64,000 nt of DNA from Manis javanica (Eukaryota > Chordata > Mammalia > Pholidota > Manidae). The DNA is taken from NCBI RefSeq assembly GCF_040802235.1, contig NC_133156.1, positions 23,951,343-24,015,342 on the forward strand, in the 5' to 3' direction. Below are positions 47,169 to 60,376 of this stretch, in pieces. Made by a program: the position numbers and the translations under genes. Positions within the stretch are counted from its first letter, which is position 1; each line of letters opens with the position of its first letter. Below the pieces are notes generated by a model. The model saw only the letters and a program-made list of their open reading frames with translations. It had not been told where the DNA came from and ran no database searches.

Positions 47169-47815
47169 AAAGACATTTTCTTTATTGTAGATAAAAACCC
47201 ATAACAGATCAATTCTTAACAATTTTTTAAGTGAACAGTGTGGTGTTGTATTACAGACCTATAGATCTTTTTCATCTTGCATGACTGAAGTTTTATGCCC
47301 ATTGAGCAACTCTCCCATTTCCCTTTGCCCTTAACCACCTAGCAGCAACTGAAATTCTGCTTTTTGCTACTATGATCTTGACTACTTTAGATACCTCATA
47401 TAAGTAGGATCATACAGTATTTATTGTTCTGTGACTGATTTCACTCAGTCTCAGGGCTCATCCATGTTTTGGTATATGACTGGGTTTCTTTCTTAATGAC
47501 TGAATAATATTCCATCATATGTATAATCCACATTTTCATTATACATTTGTCTGTTGATGGACATTTGGGTGGTTTTTACCTCTTGGCTACTATAAATAAT
47601 GCTGCGGTGAACTTGGGAGTGCAAATACCTCTTTGAGATACTGATTTCATCTCTTATGAATGAATACCCAGAAGTGGGATTGCTGGATTGTATGGTAGTT
47701 CTATTTTTAATTTTTTGAGTAGCTTCCACACTATTTTCTGTAGTGGCTGCACCATCCATTTCACATTCCCACCAACAGTTCACAAGGATTCCAATGTCTG
47801 CACATCTTTCCCAAT

Positions 47816-48877
47816 GCCTTTTTTTTAAGAATTGAATTTTTACAGCAGTTTTGGGCTCACAGAAAAATTGAGAGGAAGGTACAGAAATTTCTCATTTACT
47901 CCTTGCCCCCAACACATGTATAGCTTGCTCCATTATCAACATTCAGTACATTAGAATTGTGAACCTACATTGACACATTATAATCATCCAAAGTTCATAG
48001 TTTACCTTTTACTTCACTGTTGATGTACATTCTGTGGGTTTGGACACATGCCTAATGATGTGCATCCATCATTATAGTATAGGAGTATTTTCACTGCCCT
48101 AAAAACCCTCTGTGTTCCACCTATTTATCCGTTCTCCTACCTCCACCTCCTGGCAACCACTCATCTTTTTACTGTCTCCATAGTTTTGCCTCAGCCACAA
48201 TGCCATGTAGTTGGAAATATAAAATATGTAGCCTTTTCAGGTTGGCTTTTTTCACTTAGTAATGTGCGTTTGAGATTTCTCCATGTCTTTTCATGACTTG
48301 ATAGCTCATGTCTGTTTGGTGTTGAATAATATTGCATTGTGTGGATGTACCAGTTTGTTTATCTAATCACCTACTGAAGGACTTGTTGGTTATTTTCAAA
48401 TTTTGGAAGTTATGTATGAAGCCTCTTTAAAGATCGGTGTGCAGGTTTTTCTGTAGACAGAAGTTTTCACCTCCTTTGGGTAAATACCAATAAGTGAGAT
48501 TGCCACATCCTAAAGTAGAGTATGTTTAGTTTAAGAAACCACCAAAATGTTTTCCAATGTGGCTATACCACTTTCATTCCCTCTAGCAATAATTGAGAGT
48601 TCCTGTTGCACCACATCCTCACCAGCATTTGGTGTTCACAGTGTTCCAGTTTTGGCCATTCTACTAAGTGTATAGTGGTATCTCCTTGTTTTAATTTACA
48701 TTTCCCTAATGACATGTGGAGCATCTTTTCATATGCTTATTTTCCATGTGTGTATTGATGAGGTGTCAAGGGCTTTGTCCATTTTTAAATTGGTTTGGCT
48801 TATTGTTGAGTTTTAAGGTTTCCTTTTATATTTTGAGGAACAGTCCTTTACTATGTGTCATTACTGCTTTTATAAAA
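47816..48877 (-). mobile_element. Old L1 nested within another L1, antisense
   Basis: Begins after a T-run (cctttttttta) with antisense 3'UTR (ttttgggctcacagaaaaat) and continues through ORF2 end wording (aataccaataagtgagattg, accagcatttggtgttcac) to about 48877. There the outer L1 resumes with ataatggccatccttgaaat. A nested insertion. Confidence 0.65.
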
Positions 48878-49467
48878 AAATTTTATAATGGCCATCCTTG
48901 AAATGTAAAGTGATAAGTTATTGTGGTTTTGATTTGCATTTCTTTGATGTGGTGATGAACATCTTTTCTTATACCTATTGGCCATTAGTATGTCTTTGGA
49001 TAAATGTTTAGTCAAATCCTTTGCCAAATTTTTAATGTTTTTTTCTTGCTATTGAGTTGTAGATGTTCCTCATAAAATTGGATATCAACACCTGATCAGA
49101 TGTATAGTTTGCAAATATTTTCTTCCATTCCATAGGTTGCCTTTTCATTCTGTTGCTGTGCAAACAATTTTTAGTTTGATGTCCCACTTGTCTGTTTTTG
49201 CTTTTGTAGCATCTGCTTTTGGTGTCATAACCAAGAAGTCAGTGACTAGACAAGCGTCGTGAACCTTTCTTCTTGTGCTTTTTTCCTAGGCATACAGTTT
49301 CAGGTCTTATGTTGATGTATTTAATCCATTTTGAGTTGATTTTTGTGTATGACTTAAGTGTCCAATTTCATTCTTTTGCATGTGGCTGTCCATAATGCTC
49401 TTGAACCTCTCTAGTGATTTTTTCAGTTCAGTTATTAACATTCTTTAGCTCCAAAATATGTCTCATT

Positions 49468-49471
<4 letters not shown>

Positions 49472-49517
<46 letters not shown>
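49472..49517. repeat. (TG)n microsatellite
   Basis: About 23 uninterrupted TG units inside antisense L1 sequence. Confidence 0.95.
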
Positions 49518-49518
<1 letters not shown>

Positions 49519-50644
49519 ATAGTCCTTTTGTTGAAATTCTCATTTTGTTCATGTATCATTTTTCTTAACTTGTTGAGCATCTTTATGATGATTAATTAAA
49601 ATTCTTTATCGGATCATTCATATACCTCTATCTTTAGACTCAGTTTCTTCAGACTTATTTCGTTCCTTTTATTGGACTGTTTCCCCTGTTTCTATTATGT
49701 TCCTTGTAATTTTTTGTTGGTATCATTGCATTTGAAAAAACACTCCTCTCTTCAGTCTTTACGTACTGGCTGAGTACAGAGAAAGGCCTTTACTAGTCAG
49801 CCTGGCTGTAGATTGTGGGGGCTTCCCCAACCTTTTCTCTGGGTCTGTCTTCTCTGTACCTGTATATGTAGATTCCAAATCAGAGGAATTTTCCAGTTTT
49901 TTCTTCCTGCCCTAGAGGCTTCTACTCTCTTGCATCTTCTGTACCATGGGTTCTGTGAAGTAGCACACTACCCAGCTCTTTTTTGTTACTAGATGGCCCC
50001 CAGATAGCTAGAGTATGCCAGGTACTAGTAGCGCCCTATGTCAGGCTAGATAAGAAACCAGCCCCACAGGCAGTCCCACAGAAAACTGAAATGTTGGACA
50101 CCACCACCAGTCTTCCCTTTCTCCCAGGAGGGAGAAGTTGCTGAGCTGTATTGGTCTGTTTGTTGTCCCGTGGGTTCTCTGGATCTGTAGTTAACCACCC
50201 AGCTCCTTTTTTAGTTCTCAGTAGGCCCCAGGCACCTAGCGTGTGCCAGTTCTTGTCTGTGCTCTGAGAAGTGGAGAAAGAAGCTAGTCCCTCAGGCAGG
50301 CCCCGCACTCCCCTCCCCTCCCTGCCAAGTTAGAATGTTAGATGTAAAGTACATTCTTCTTTTCCTCCCCAGGAGAATTTCAGAGGCCAGTTTTCTTCCA
50401 GTTGTGTGGTGCTGTGCTGGGAGGAGGGACTATGGTGAAAGGGTGTCATGAATTTTCCTACTATCTTTGATGCAGCTGGTTTAGTAGCACCTGGGGTGCA
50501 GGAGCCTCTTAACTGATTTCTGAGTTCTCATAAAGGGAATTGGGATGGGTATTGTTGAACAGGTGTTTCTGAGGAAGGAAGGAAGACCTGGGGCTTCCTG
50601 TTCTGCCATCTTGCTGATGTCACTTCCATCAAGGACATTCTTAA

Positions 50645-52636
50645 GTGAAGTTGGCTTTTTTTGTGAATGGTCATGAAAAATAAAATGAAACAGTTTGCAT
50701 CATACCTGAGACTGGCTTTATTCTCTGATTTCTTTATCACAATGAATCAATGAAACAGTTTGGTGCTACTGCCCTGATACATTCTAAGGTGCCTGGAGTC
50801 CTGACTTCCTTTGTTTTTGAACAATTAGTGTAAATGTAAATACAGGAAAAAAGGAAAATGAAGTCTTGGTATTATGGATACAGTTTTGACCTCACAGAAC
50901 TCCGGGAACTGTCTCTGGATCAGGAAGTTTGTGAAGCACACTGAACTACAGTTTTTCTAAGTTCCTTAAAAAGAATAGTGAATGAATATTGAATTTTATC
51001 AAGTGTGTTTATGCATCTATGAAACTGTCATGTAATTTTAAAAACTCTGTTTAATGTGATGAATTAATTAGAACAAATATTTGGGATAAACCTGCATTAG
51101 TGTTGATGTATTTTTCCATTTATATATTATTATTTTTCCATTTATATATTCTCTCTCTATACTTAATACTACATGTTTAAATACCACAAAACACTATTAT
51201 TATTATTGAAGTTAATATTCACTTAGAATTATCCATGTACTTGCCAGTTTTTTCCTCATCATTTCTTGCTGCAACTGTAAGGTTCTATCTGGGATCATTT
51301 TTATGCTGTCTAAAGAATCTCCATAAGCATTTCTTCTATTGTGAAGTTCAGTCTTTACCTTCCCTTAGAATTGTGTTTTTTGGGTACAGAATTTTAGGTT
51401 GGCAAATATTTCATTTTAGCACCTTGAATGCATCTTTAATAATCTCTGGCATTGTGTTCTTTTTGAGAAGTCATGTTGATAATATTGTCTTTTTTTTCCT
51501 TAGGTGCTTAAATGATTTTGTCTTTTTCTTACCTTAGATAAGACAAGTTTTACAGTGACATGTCCAGATATGGATTTCACTTCAGTTCTGGAAAACTGAA
51601 TTCTAATTATTGGCTTCTAATTTCTTCAGATACTGCTTTTGCCCTGTTTTCTCTCTTCTTTCTAGAATTCCATTTAAGTATACCTCTTCACTGTATCCTG
51701 TATATCTTTCTTTACTTTACTTACTCTAATGAGGAAGTATTAAAAAATACAAGTATTTTTTTTCAGATTTTCAGTTTTTGTTTTTAATCTTTATTATTGA
51801 AAAGAATTTCCAAACATATGAGCAAGTAGGATGGTATATCCCCCATGAAACCATCAACCAGCTTTAATAGTTATCAACTGCTTGTTTCATCTGTAACCCC
51901 ATCACCCATTTTCCCATTCTACTGAGGTAAATATTTCATCTGAATGTATTTTAGCATCTGTCTTTTAAAGATAAAGAGTCTATAAAACATTCTAATTGAC
52001 TCATAAATGTAAATTTTAAAAATACTTGCTTGAAACAGGATCCAAGTATGGATCCATACATTGTGATTGATACATCCCTTAAGCCTTTTTTACCCTAAAG
52101 ATTCCCCACTATCTTCTATTTTTCCTTGCAATGTATTTGTTGAAGAGATTGGGTTATTGTCCCGTAGAGTTTCCCATAGTCTGAATTTGGGTTCATGCCT
52201 TTTTTAAAAAAAGACAACTTCACAGGTGGGTGGTGTGTTCATTCATTAGGATCAGGAGGCACTAATGTCAGACTGTCTCTCATGATGTGAACAGCCATTG
52301 CTAGATGCCTGTGTGGATTCTTCAATTTTTAGGGATTTAAAATGATGATGTTCTAGTTCTAGCATTTTTTATTAGCTCAAATACTTCAATACAGAGACAT
52401 TTCTTATCAACTGTTGGTTCATATATGAAAGGCAGAGTAAGTACTTGCTTTTTATTTACCAGTTTTCAAAATAATCAATTGATTCACTAGTGTCCTTCAG
52501 TTCTGACCAGTTAGGATTTGTTTTATTATGGATTTAACATATATATTTCCAGATATTTTTAGTTGATATGACTTGCTCCTTAAAGAAATCTGTGGTAGTA
52601 TTGAAATTAATAAATATTATTTCTGGTTTATTCTAG
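50645..52636. other. Intronic sequence with old repeats
   Basis: 50645-51200 shows nothing recognisable. 51230-51720 resembles an old antisense L1 around the ORF1/ORF2 junction. 51780-52440 resembles an ancient repeat with caggatccaagtatggatcc and tagagtttcccatagtctg (L1M/HAL1-like, class uncertain). The last 200 bp lead into exon 2 and end in the acceptor ttattctag. Confidence 0.5.
51230..51720 (-). mobile_element. Old L1 fragment, antisense
   Basis: gggtacagaattttaggttg, agaagtcatgttgataat and the following T-rich wording match the antisense of the L1 ORF1/spacer region of old families. Highly diverged. Confidence 0.5.
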
Positions 52637-52695
52637 TTTGCATTTATGCCGTGTCCTGAGTGAAAATAAAAGCCATGATTGTTCATCCTATAGAG
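52637..52695 (+). CDS. THOC2: THOC2-like gene, coding exon 2
   Basis: A 59-bp exon bounded by the acceptor ttattctag and the donor AGAG|gtaagtc, a near-perfect consensus. Read with one base completing the previous codon, it gives LHLCRVLSENKSHDCSSYR plus the first base of the next codon. This matches THOC2 residues about 25-43 with three replacements from memory (Ile30Val, Ser39Cys, Thr41Ser). The exon's first base would complete the codon for Phe24 in THOC2, so the residues KSGRGE should come from an upstream exon, but I see none. Phase at the 3' end (one base) fits exon 3 exactly. Confidence 0.75.
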
Positions 52696-54744
52696 GTAAG
52701 TCTTTCAAAAGTATCAAAGCTGTTACGTTTGGCTTGGCCAAAATTAATAAATATTGTTTTCCATTAAATTGTTGTAAACTAAAACAAAGCTATAAGATAG
52801 TTCACACTATATAAAGCTTTTATATGAATATATTACAGTTAGGATTAAAACTGTAGGACTATAAATCTCTATATGGATGTCAAATAGTCATAATGATATT
52901 GCTTGACTTTATAATTATGACATGGAATATTTAGCTACATTTCAACAGTTGTTAGCTGTAGTAAAAATTATATAAACTAGCTATCAGTCATAAACAGAAG
53001 AGAAAAGCTAGCATGGAAAGAAAAATTGTTTTGATATTGTTTGCGCTAGGAAATTTCCAGAAACTAAGGTTCAGTGTTTTTACTAAAGCTGGTTATGTTT
53101 AGGTGGTATCTGGGGATCTTGTTAAAGGCAGTTGTCATGGAAAACGTTAAAAGCAAAGGAATTATATACGCACATCACAAATACGGTTTATTAAGTAAAA
53201 TGTTATGTAATTAACTAGGATGTGAAGTTTAATTTTAAAGGACTTTACTATTTAACACTCATTAATTTAAAATTAGGCCTTTAAGAAATTTAGATTTAGA
53301 AAAGGAGGGGCAAAAACAAAACAATTATGTCCATTATGTTTAAAGAATTTTCCTGTGTAGCTTTCATTTTGGGTGGGAACCGTGACATTTTTTCAATCTG
53401 GAAAAAATGATTTGTAACAAATATTCTATTTTAAAGAAAAATTATTGGATAAAATTAATTTTATTTAAATTATGCTTTTGTGAATAGATGATTAAGAATA
53501 GAAAATATTTCTATAAAAATGTTCACTTTAATCAAAATATTACCTTGATGAAATATATGAGAGTATATACTTTTTAAAGAATATTTGAATTTTTTAATGG
53601 AAAGCATTCGAATGGGAAGAATTCAAACAAATGAATGAGCCATTTTTCCCTGTCATTTGAGTAAGATCTGTTGTAAGATTTAACATTTGTAAGCGCACAT
53701 TCCCAAAGTTATTTTCCAGTTCCTCCTGCTTATAAAATTGTAAGATCGTTCATAATGTTTCTGAGGTTGATAAAATGCCATCTTTTTGAATAAATCAGTT
53801 CACTGCCAGAAGTATAAAAACGTAAAAAAAGACTCTTTTGTAAAAGCACTAGGATACTTAATTTTTTTCATTCCTGTATTTGATACAAGTGTGTGACTTC
53901 TTGGTTAACTTTGATCTTGTTTACAATTGAAATCTTAAGTGGATAAAATAAGAACTCTCAGAAGAACTATGCATAATATAACCTAGAGGATTACTCTTTT
54001 AGTTTTAAATGGGACTGGGTGGATCTCCTATCAGATCTAACTATCATATTATTGTTACTTTTTGCATGTTTGTTCTGATTCACATATGAAATGAAAAGTA
54101 GTTGAGTGCGGCCTCATTGGCTGGATTGCCAGTGCTCTCTTGCTGGCCCTTGTCGGCCTTCAACACGTTACAGCTCTGGCTGATTGCTCCACCAATCAAG
54201 CTTTGGTCTGAGGGCCCCAGTTGGTAGTCCGTGCTGGAAATTGTATGTCATTTCTTCTGAATTTCTTTTGTTCTATCTCGGGGATTGAGTTTGGATAGGG
54301 TTCTCTCTACCCTTTCCCTTTCTGCTCCTCTCAATTGATTTCATTTCATTTCAGGCAGGCAGTTTACCTTGCACACACTACTTCCCTTGTTCATTTATAC
54401 ATCCCTCTTCCCCAGTAAAATAACATTGTAATGATGGCTGATAAACCAGGGTAATCCTAGTGATATTCAACATAACAAAGAACTGTTATCTTCAATATTC
54501 AAATCCCACAAAGCACTTGTAAGAATGTCTAAAAGTTTTTTTTACTTGTGGCTATTCTTAAAACTGCTTTTCCTGAAATGTAACCGTTAAGATAAAATCT
54601 TCTGTTCATTTTTTTGTGTATAAGGGCTTTAAATTTTCCACTCCATTGTAAATGCAAAGTTTTTCAACTTTAGTGTAGATTTTTTCAGGATTTTGTGGAG
54701 CTAGCCATCGTACTCTCCAGGTACCATTTACTATTTCTATGGAC
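52696..54744. other. Intron 2, first part
   Basis: AT-rich intron sequence between exon 2 and the full-length L1. A GC-richer stretch lies at 54115-54245 (gcggcctcattggctgg, tttggtctgagggcccc). No repeat was identified with confidence. Confidence 0.5.
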
Positions 54745-54758
54745 AAAATACAGTAGGA

Positions 54759-55399
54759 GAGGGAGAGGATTAAAGATGGCGGCGTGAGAGGAGAGACAGA
54801 GGCTTCCTCCTAAAACTGGATATAACAAGAAAATATAGTTGGCGCAACTAATCCTGAGAGAGCAACAAGAAAGAGGCCGACGCCAGACTGCATACACCTG
54901 GAGAAAAGAACAGACCTCACCGAACGGGGAAACATACTAGAGTTGTGGCTTGGCAGGACCCGAGCCCCTCCCTCATCCCAGCTCACCGGCAGGAGGAAGA
55001 GAAACGGAGCAGGGAGGGAGTGAAAGGCTTGTGACTGCTGAATACATAGCTCCAGAGATCTGCTCTGGGAGCACAAACCTACATTTCATGGTGTTTTCAT
55101 CATACTCTTCTGATTATGGGGTTGTAAAGCTGGGACAGGTGGAGTACCTGGGGAGACAGGGATTCCGGCTGCCTGTGGAAAGTAGGGATCCATATTCGGC
55201 TGCTCTGGCACAAAAGCATATCTCTGTGCTTGGCCCACTGGTTCAGGCAGCGGAGACAGGCACAGCAGCCGGGAAGCCGGGAACAGCTCTTTCCTCCACC
55301 CAGGCAGCAATACCACTCCCCTGCGACCCCTGACATTGCTTCAGTGCTGAGCAGATCCAGAATAGAGCTTCTGGATGCTAGAGGGCGCCATCTACAAAT
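54759..55399 (+). promoter_or_regulatory. L1 5'UTR with internal promoter
   Basis: About 640 bp. It opens with aagatggcggcgtgagagg; AAGATGGCGGC fits a YY1-type site, as is common at the start of L1 promoters. It shares ggagggagtgaaaggcttg-type wording with the 5'UTR of the L1 at 11278-17457 but is about 340 bp shorter. Confidence 0.7.
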
Positions 55400-56292
55400 A
55401 TGCAATGCCAAAGAAACCTCTTCCATAGTAAAATTACTAATACAACTCCTGAGAAAGATTTAAATGATATGGACCTCGTGACTCTTCCTGAAAGGGAGTT
55501 CAAAATAAAAATCATCAACATGCTAATGGAGGTAAAGAAAGATATCCAAGAACTCAGAAATGAATTCAGGTCAGAGATCCAATCGTTGAAGACAACGATG
55601 GAGGCTATTAAAAGCAGGGTGGATACAGTGGCGGAGACGATAAATGAAATAGAAACTAGACAAGAGGAATACAAAGAAGCTGAGGCACAGAAAGGAAAAA
55701 GGATCTCTAAAAATGAAAGAATATTGCGAGAAATATATGACCAAACTAAATGGAACAATATTCGCATTATAGGGATGCCAGAAGAAGAAGAGAGGGAGTA
55801 AGAGTTTAAATGTGTCTTCGAGGAGGTAGTTGCTGAAAACTTCCCCAGTCGGGGGAAGGAGATAGTCTCTCAGGCCATGGAGATCCACAGATCTCCCAAC
55901 ACAAGGGACCCAAGGAAGACAACAACAAGACACATAGTAATTAAAATGGGAAAGGTCAAGGATAAGGACAGACTGTTAAAAGCAGCCAGAGATAGAAATA
56001 AGATCTCATACAAAGGAAGCCCATCAGGCTAACATCAGACTTCTCACAGAAACCTTACTGGCCAGAAGGGAGTGGCATGATGTACTTAATGACATGAAGC
56101 ATCAGGGCCTGGAACCAAAATTATTTTTTCCAGCAAGAATATCATTTAAATTTGAAGGAGAGATTAAACAATTTCAAGATAAGCAAAAGCTGAGAGAATT
56201 TACCTCCCACAATCCATCTCTACAGTCTATTTTGGAGGGACTGCTACAGATGGAAGTGTTTCTAAGGTTGAACAGCTGTCACCAGAGGTAGT
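55400..56292 (+). pseudogene. L1 ORF1 remnant
   Basis: The first 133 residues (55400-55801) contain the coiled coil (DIQELRNEFRSEIQSLKTT) and the start of the RRM (NNIRIIGMPEEEE), then a stop at about 55799. The C-terminal domain resumes in other frames, for example 56094-56291 with FKFEGEIKQFQDKQKLREF. A deletion near 56045 adds a frame change. The intact protein would form RNA-coating trimers. Confidence 0.88.
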
Positions 56293-56557
56293 AAAACCAC
56301 AGTAAAGAAAGTAGAACAGCTAATTATGAAGCAAAAGCACAATTAAATTAACTATCCCGAAAGTCAATCAAGGGATAGACAAAGAATTCAGAATATGATA
56401 CCTAATATAGAAAGAATGGAGGAGGAAGAAAAAGGAGGAGAAACAGAAAAGAACCTTTAGATTGTGTTTGTAACAGCATACTTAGTGAGTTAAGTTAGAC
56501 TCTTAGATAGTAAGGAAATTAAGACTGAACTTTGGTAACCACGATCCAAAGCCTGCA

Positions 56558-59500
56558 ATGGCGATAAGTACATATCTATTGATAATCACCCTAAATGTAA
56601 ATGGACTGAATGCACCAATCAAAAGACATACAGTCACTGAATGGATAAAAAAAAAACAAGACCCATCTACATGCTGCTTACAAGAGACTCACCTCAAACC
56701 CAAAGACATGCACAGACTAAAAGTAAAGGGATGGAAAAAGATATTTCATGCAAACAACAGGGATAAAAAAGCAGCTGTTGCAGTACTAGTATCAGACAAA
56801 GTAGATTTCAAAACAAAGAAAGTAACGAGATAAAGAAGGACATTGCATAATGATAAAGGGGTCAGTCCTACAGGAGGATATATAACCATTATAAATATAT
56901 ATGCACAAATACAGAGGAGCACCAGCATATGTGAAACAAATACTAACAGAACTAAATGAGGAAATAGAATGCATTTGTTTTAGGAGACTTCAACACACCA
57001 TTCACTCCAAAGGACAGATCTACCAGACAAAATAAGTAAGGACACAGAGGCACTGAACAACACACTAGAACAGATGGACCTAATAGACACTTATAGAACT
57101 CTACATCCAAAAGCAACAGGATGCACATTCTTCTGAAGAACACATGGAACGTTCTCCAGAATAGACCACATACTACGCCACAAAAAGAGCCTCAGTAAAT
57201 TCAAAAAGATTGAAATTCTACCAAGCAACATTTCAGACCACAAAAGTATAAAACGAGAACTAAATTGCACAAAGAAAGAAAAAAGGCCCACAAACACATG
57301 GAGGTTTAAAAACATGCTCCTAAATAATCAATGGATCAACGACCAAATTAAAATAGAGATCAAGCAATATATGGAAACAAATGACAACAACACAAAGCCC
57401 CAACTTCTGCAGGACGCAGTGAAAGCAGTCTTAAGAGGAAAGTATATAACACTCCAGGCATATTTAAAGAAGGAAGAACAAACCCAAATGAATAGTCTAA
57501 TCTCACAATTATCAAAATAGGAAAGAAAGAACAAATAAGGGCTAAATTCAGCAGAAAGAGGGACATAATAAAAATCAGAAAAGAAATAAATAAAATTGAG
57601 AAGAATAAAACAATAGAAAAAAATCAATGAAACTCAGAGCTGTTACCTTGAGAAAATAAACAAAACAAATAAGCCTGTAGCCATACTTCTTAAGAGAAAA
57701 AGAGAATCAACAAACATCAACAGAATTGGAAATGAGAAAGGAAACATCACGATGGACCTAACAGAAATACAAAGAATTATTAGAGACTACTATGAAAACC
57801 TATATGCTAACAAGCTGGAAAACCTAGAAGAAATGGATAACTTCCTATAAAAATACAACCTTTCAAGACTGACGAAGAAAGAAACACAAAATCTAAACAA
57901 ACTACCAGCAAAGAAATTGAAGTGGTAATCAAAAAACTACCCAAGAACAAAACCCCGGGCCAGAAGGATTTACCTCAGAATTTTATCAGACATACAGAGA
58001 AGATATAATATGCATTCTCCTTAAAGTTTTCCAAAAAATAGAACAGGAGAAAATACTCCCTACCTCAATGTATGAAGCCAACATCACCCTAATACCAAAA
58101 CCAGGCAAAGACCCCACCAAAAAAAGAAAATTACAGACAAATATCCCTGATGAACTTAGATGCAAAAATACTCAATAAAATATTAGCATAGTGAATTCAA
58201 AAATACATCCAAAGTATCATACACCATGAAGAAGTGGGATTCATCCCAGGATGCAAGGATGGTACAACATTTAAAAATCCATGAACATCATCCACCACAT
58301 CAATAAAAGGAAGGACAAAAACCTTATGATCATCTCCATAGATTCTGAGAAAGCACTTGGCAAAATTCAACATCCATTCATGATAAAAACTCTTAACACA
58401 ATGGGTATAGAGGGCAAGTACTTCAACATAATAAAGGCCATATATGATAAACCAACTGCCAACATCATACTGAACAGTGAGAAGCTGAAAGCTTTTCCTC
58501 TGAGATCCGGAACAAGACAGGGATGCCCACTCTCCCCACTGGTATTCAACATAGTACTGGAGGTCCTAGCCACGGGAATTAGACAAAACAAAAGAAATAC
58601 AAGGAATCCAAATTGGTAAAGAAGAAGCTAAACTGTCACTACTTGCAGATGCCATGATATTGTACATAAAAAAACCCTAAAGACTCCACTCCAAAACTAG
58701 TAGAACAGTATTGCTCAGAATACAGCAAAGTTGAAGGATACAAAATTAACACACAGAAATCTGTGGCTTTCATATACACTAACAATGGACTAATATAGAA
58801 AGAGTAATCAGGAAAACAATTCCATTCACAATTGCATCAAAAAGAATAAAATACTTAGGAATAAACCTAACCAAGGAAGTGAAAGACCTATACCCTGAAA
58901 ACTATAAGACACTCTTAAGAGAAATTATAGAGGACACTAACAAATGGAAACTCATCCCATGCTCTTGGCTAGGAAGAATTAATATCGTCAAAATGGCCAT
59001 CCTGCCCAAAGCAGTCTACAGATTCAATGCAATCCCTATCAAATTACCAATGGCATTCTTCAACAAACTGGAACAAATAGTTCAAAAATTCATATGGAAC
59101 CACCAAAGACCCTGAATATCCAAAGCAATCCTGAGAGGGAAGAATAAAGTGGGGGGGATCTCACTCCCCAACTTCAAGCTCTACTGCAAAGCCACAGTAA
59201 TCAAGACACTTTGGTACTGGCACAAGAACAGAGCCACAGACCAGTGGAACAGATTAGAGACTCCAGACATTAAACCAAACATATATGGTCAATTAATATA
59301 TGATAAAGGAGCCATGGACATACAATGGGGAAATGACAGTCTCTTCAACAGATGGTGCTGGCAAAACTGGAGAGCTACATGTAAGAGAATGAAACTGAAT
59401 CATTGTCTAACCCCATATACAAAAGTAAATTCAAAATGGATCAAAGACCTGAATGTAAATGATGAAACCTTAAAACTCTTAGAAAAAAAAACAGGCAAGA

Positions 59501-60376
59501 AACTCTGAGACATAAACATGAGACACTTCTTCATGAACACTTCTCCCTGGGCAAGGGAAACGAAAGCAAAAATGAACAAGTGGGACTGTATCAAGCTGAA
59601 AAGCTTCTGTCCAGCAAAGTTCACCATCAATAGAACAAAAAGGTACCCTACAGTATGGGAGAATATATTCATAAATGACAGATCCGATAAAGGGTTGACA
59701 TCCAATATATATAAAGAGCTCACACACCTCAACAAACCAAAAGCAAATAATCCAATTAAAAACAGTCAGAGGAGCTGAGCAGACATTTCTACAAACAATA
59801 AATTCAGATGGCCAACAGACACATGAAAAGATCCTCCACATCGCTAGTCATCAGAGAAATGCAAATTAAAACCACAATGAGATATCACCTCACATCAGTA
59901 AGGATGGCCACCATCCAAAAGACAAACAACAACACATGGTGGGGAGGTTGTGGCGAAAGGGGAACCCTCCTATACTGTTGTGGGAAATGTAAATTAGTTC
60001 AACCATTGTGGAACGGAGTACAGATGTTCCTCATAAAGCTTAAAATATAAATACCATTTGACCCAGGAATTCCACTTCTTGGAATTTACCCTAAGAATAC
60101 AGCAGCCCAGTTTGAAAAAGACAGATGCACCCCTATGTTTATCGCAGCAGTATTTACAATAGCCAAGAAAAGGAAGCAACCTAAGTGTCCATCAGTAGAG
60201 GAATGGATGAAGAAGACGTGGTACATATACACAATGGAATATTATTCAGCCATAAGAAGAAAACATATCCCGCCATTTGCAACAACATGGATGGAGCTAG
60301 AGGGTGTTATGCTCAGTGAAATAAGCCAGGCGGAGAAAAACAAGTACCAAATGATTTCACTCATATGTGGAGTATA
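56558..60376 (+). pseudogene. L1 ORF2 remnant with damaged RT active site
   Basis: Endonuclease start 56558-56833 (NVNGLNAPIKRH and QETHLKPKD), then several frame breaks. RT pieces include 58281-58619 ([13 protein letters not shown]). The catalytic FADD motif is altered to LADA at about 58640-58655. The C-terminal pieces are 58879-59115, 59149-59508 (WCWQNW), 59518-59778, 59808-60050 and 60135-60377. It cannot encode an active enzyme, because of both the frame breaks and the active-site change. Confidence 0.88.

Larger units (their letters stand above)
47212..50640 (-). mobile_element. Old L1, antisense, internally deleted and interrupted
   Basis: 3' part at 47220-47815 and 48878-49394 (antisense ORF2 end, for example cacttgtctgtttttgct), then a jump at about 49395 to ORF1/5'UTR-like sequence ending near 50625 in tgccatcttgctgatgtcac, the antisense of an L1 start. 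Most of ORF2 is missing. The octamer attcttaa occurs at both ends (47212-47219, 50637-50644) and may be a target duplication, though it is short. A second L1 sits inside it at 47816-48877. Confidence 0.6.

Noticed and set aside
49472-49517. (TG)n as Z-DNA or regulatory element
   Set aside because: A common microsatellite within a dead L1; nothing in the context supports a role.
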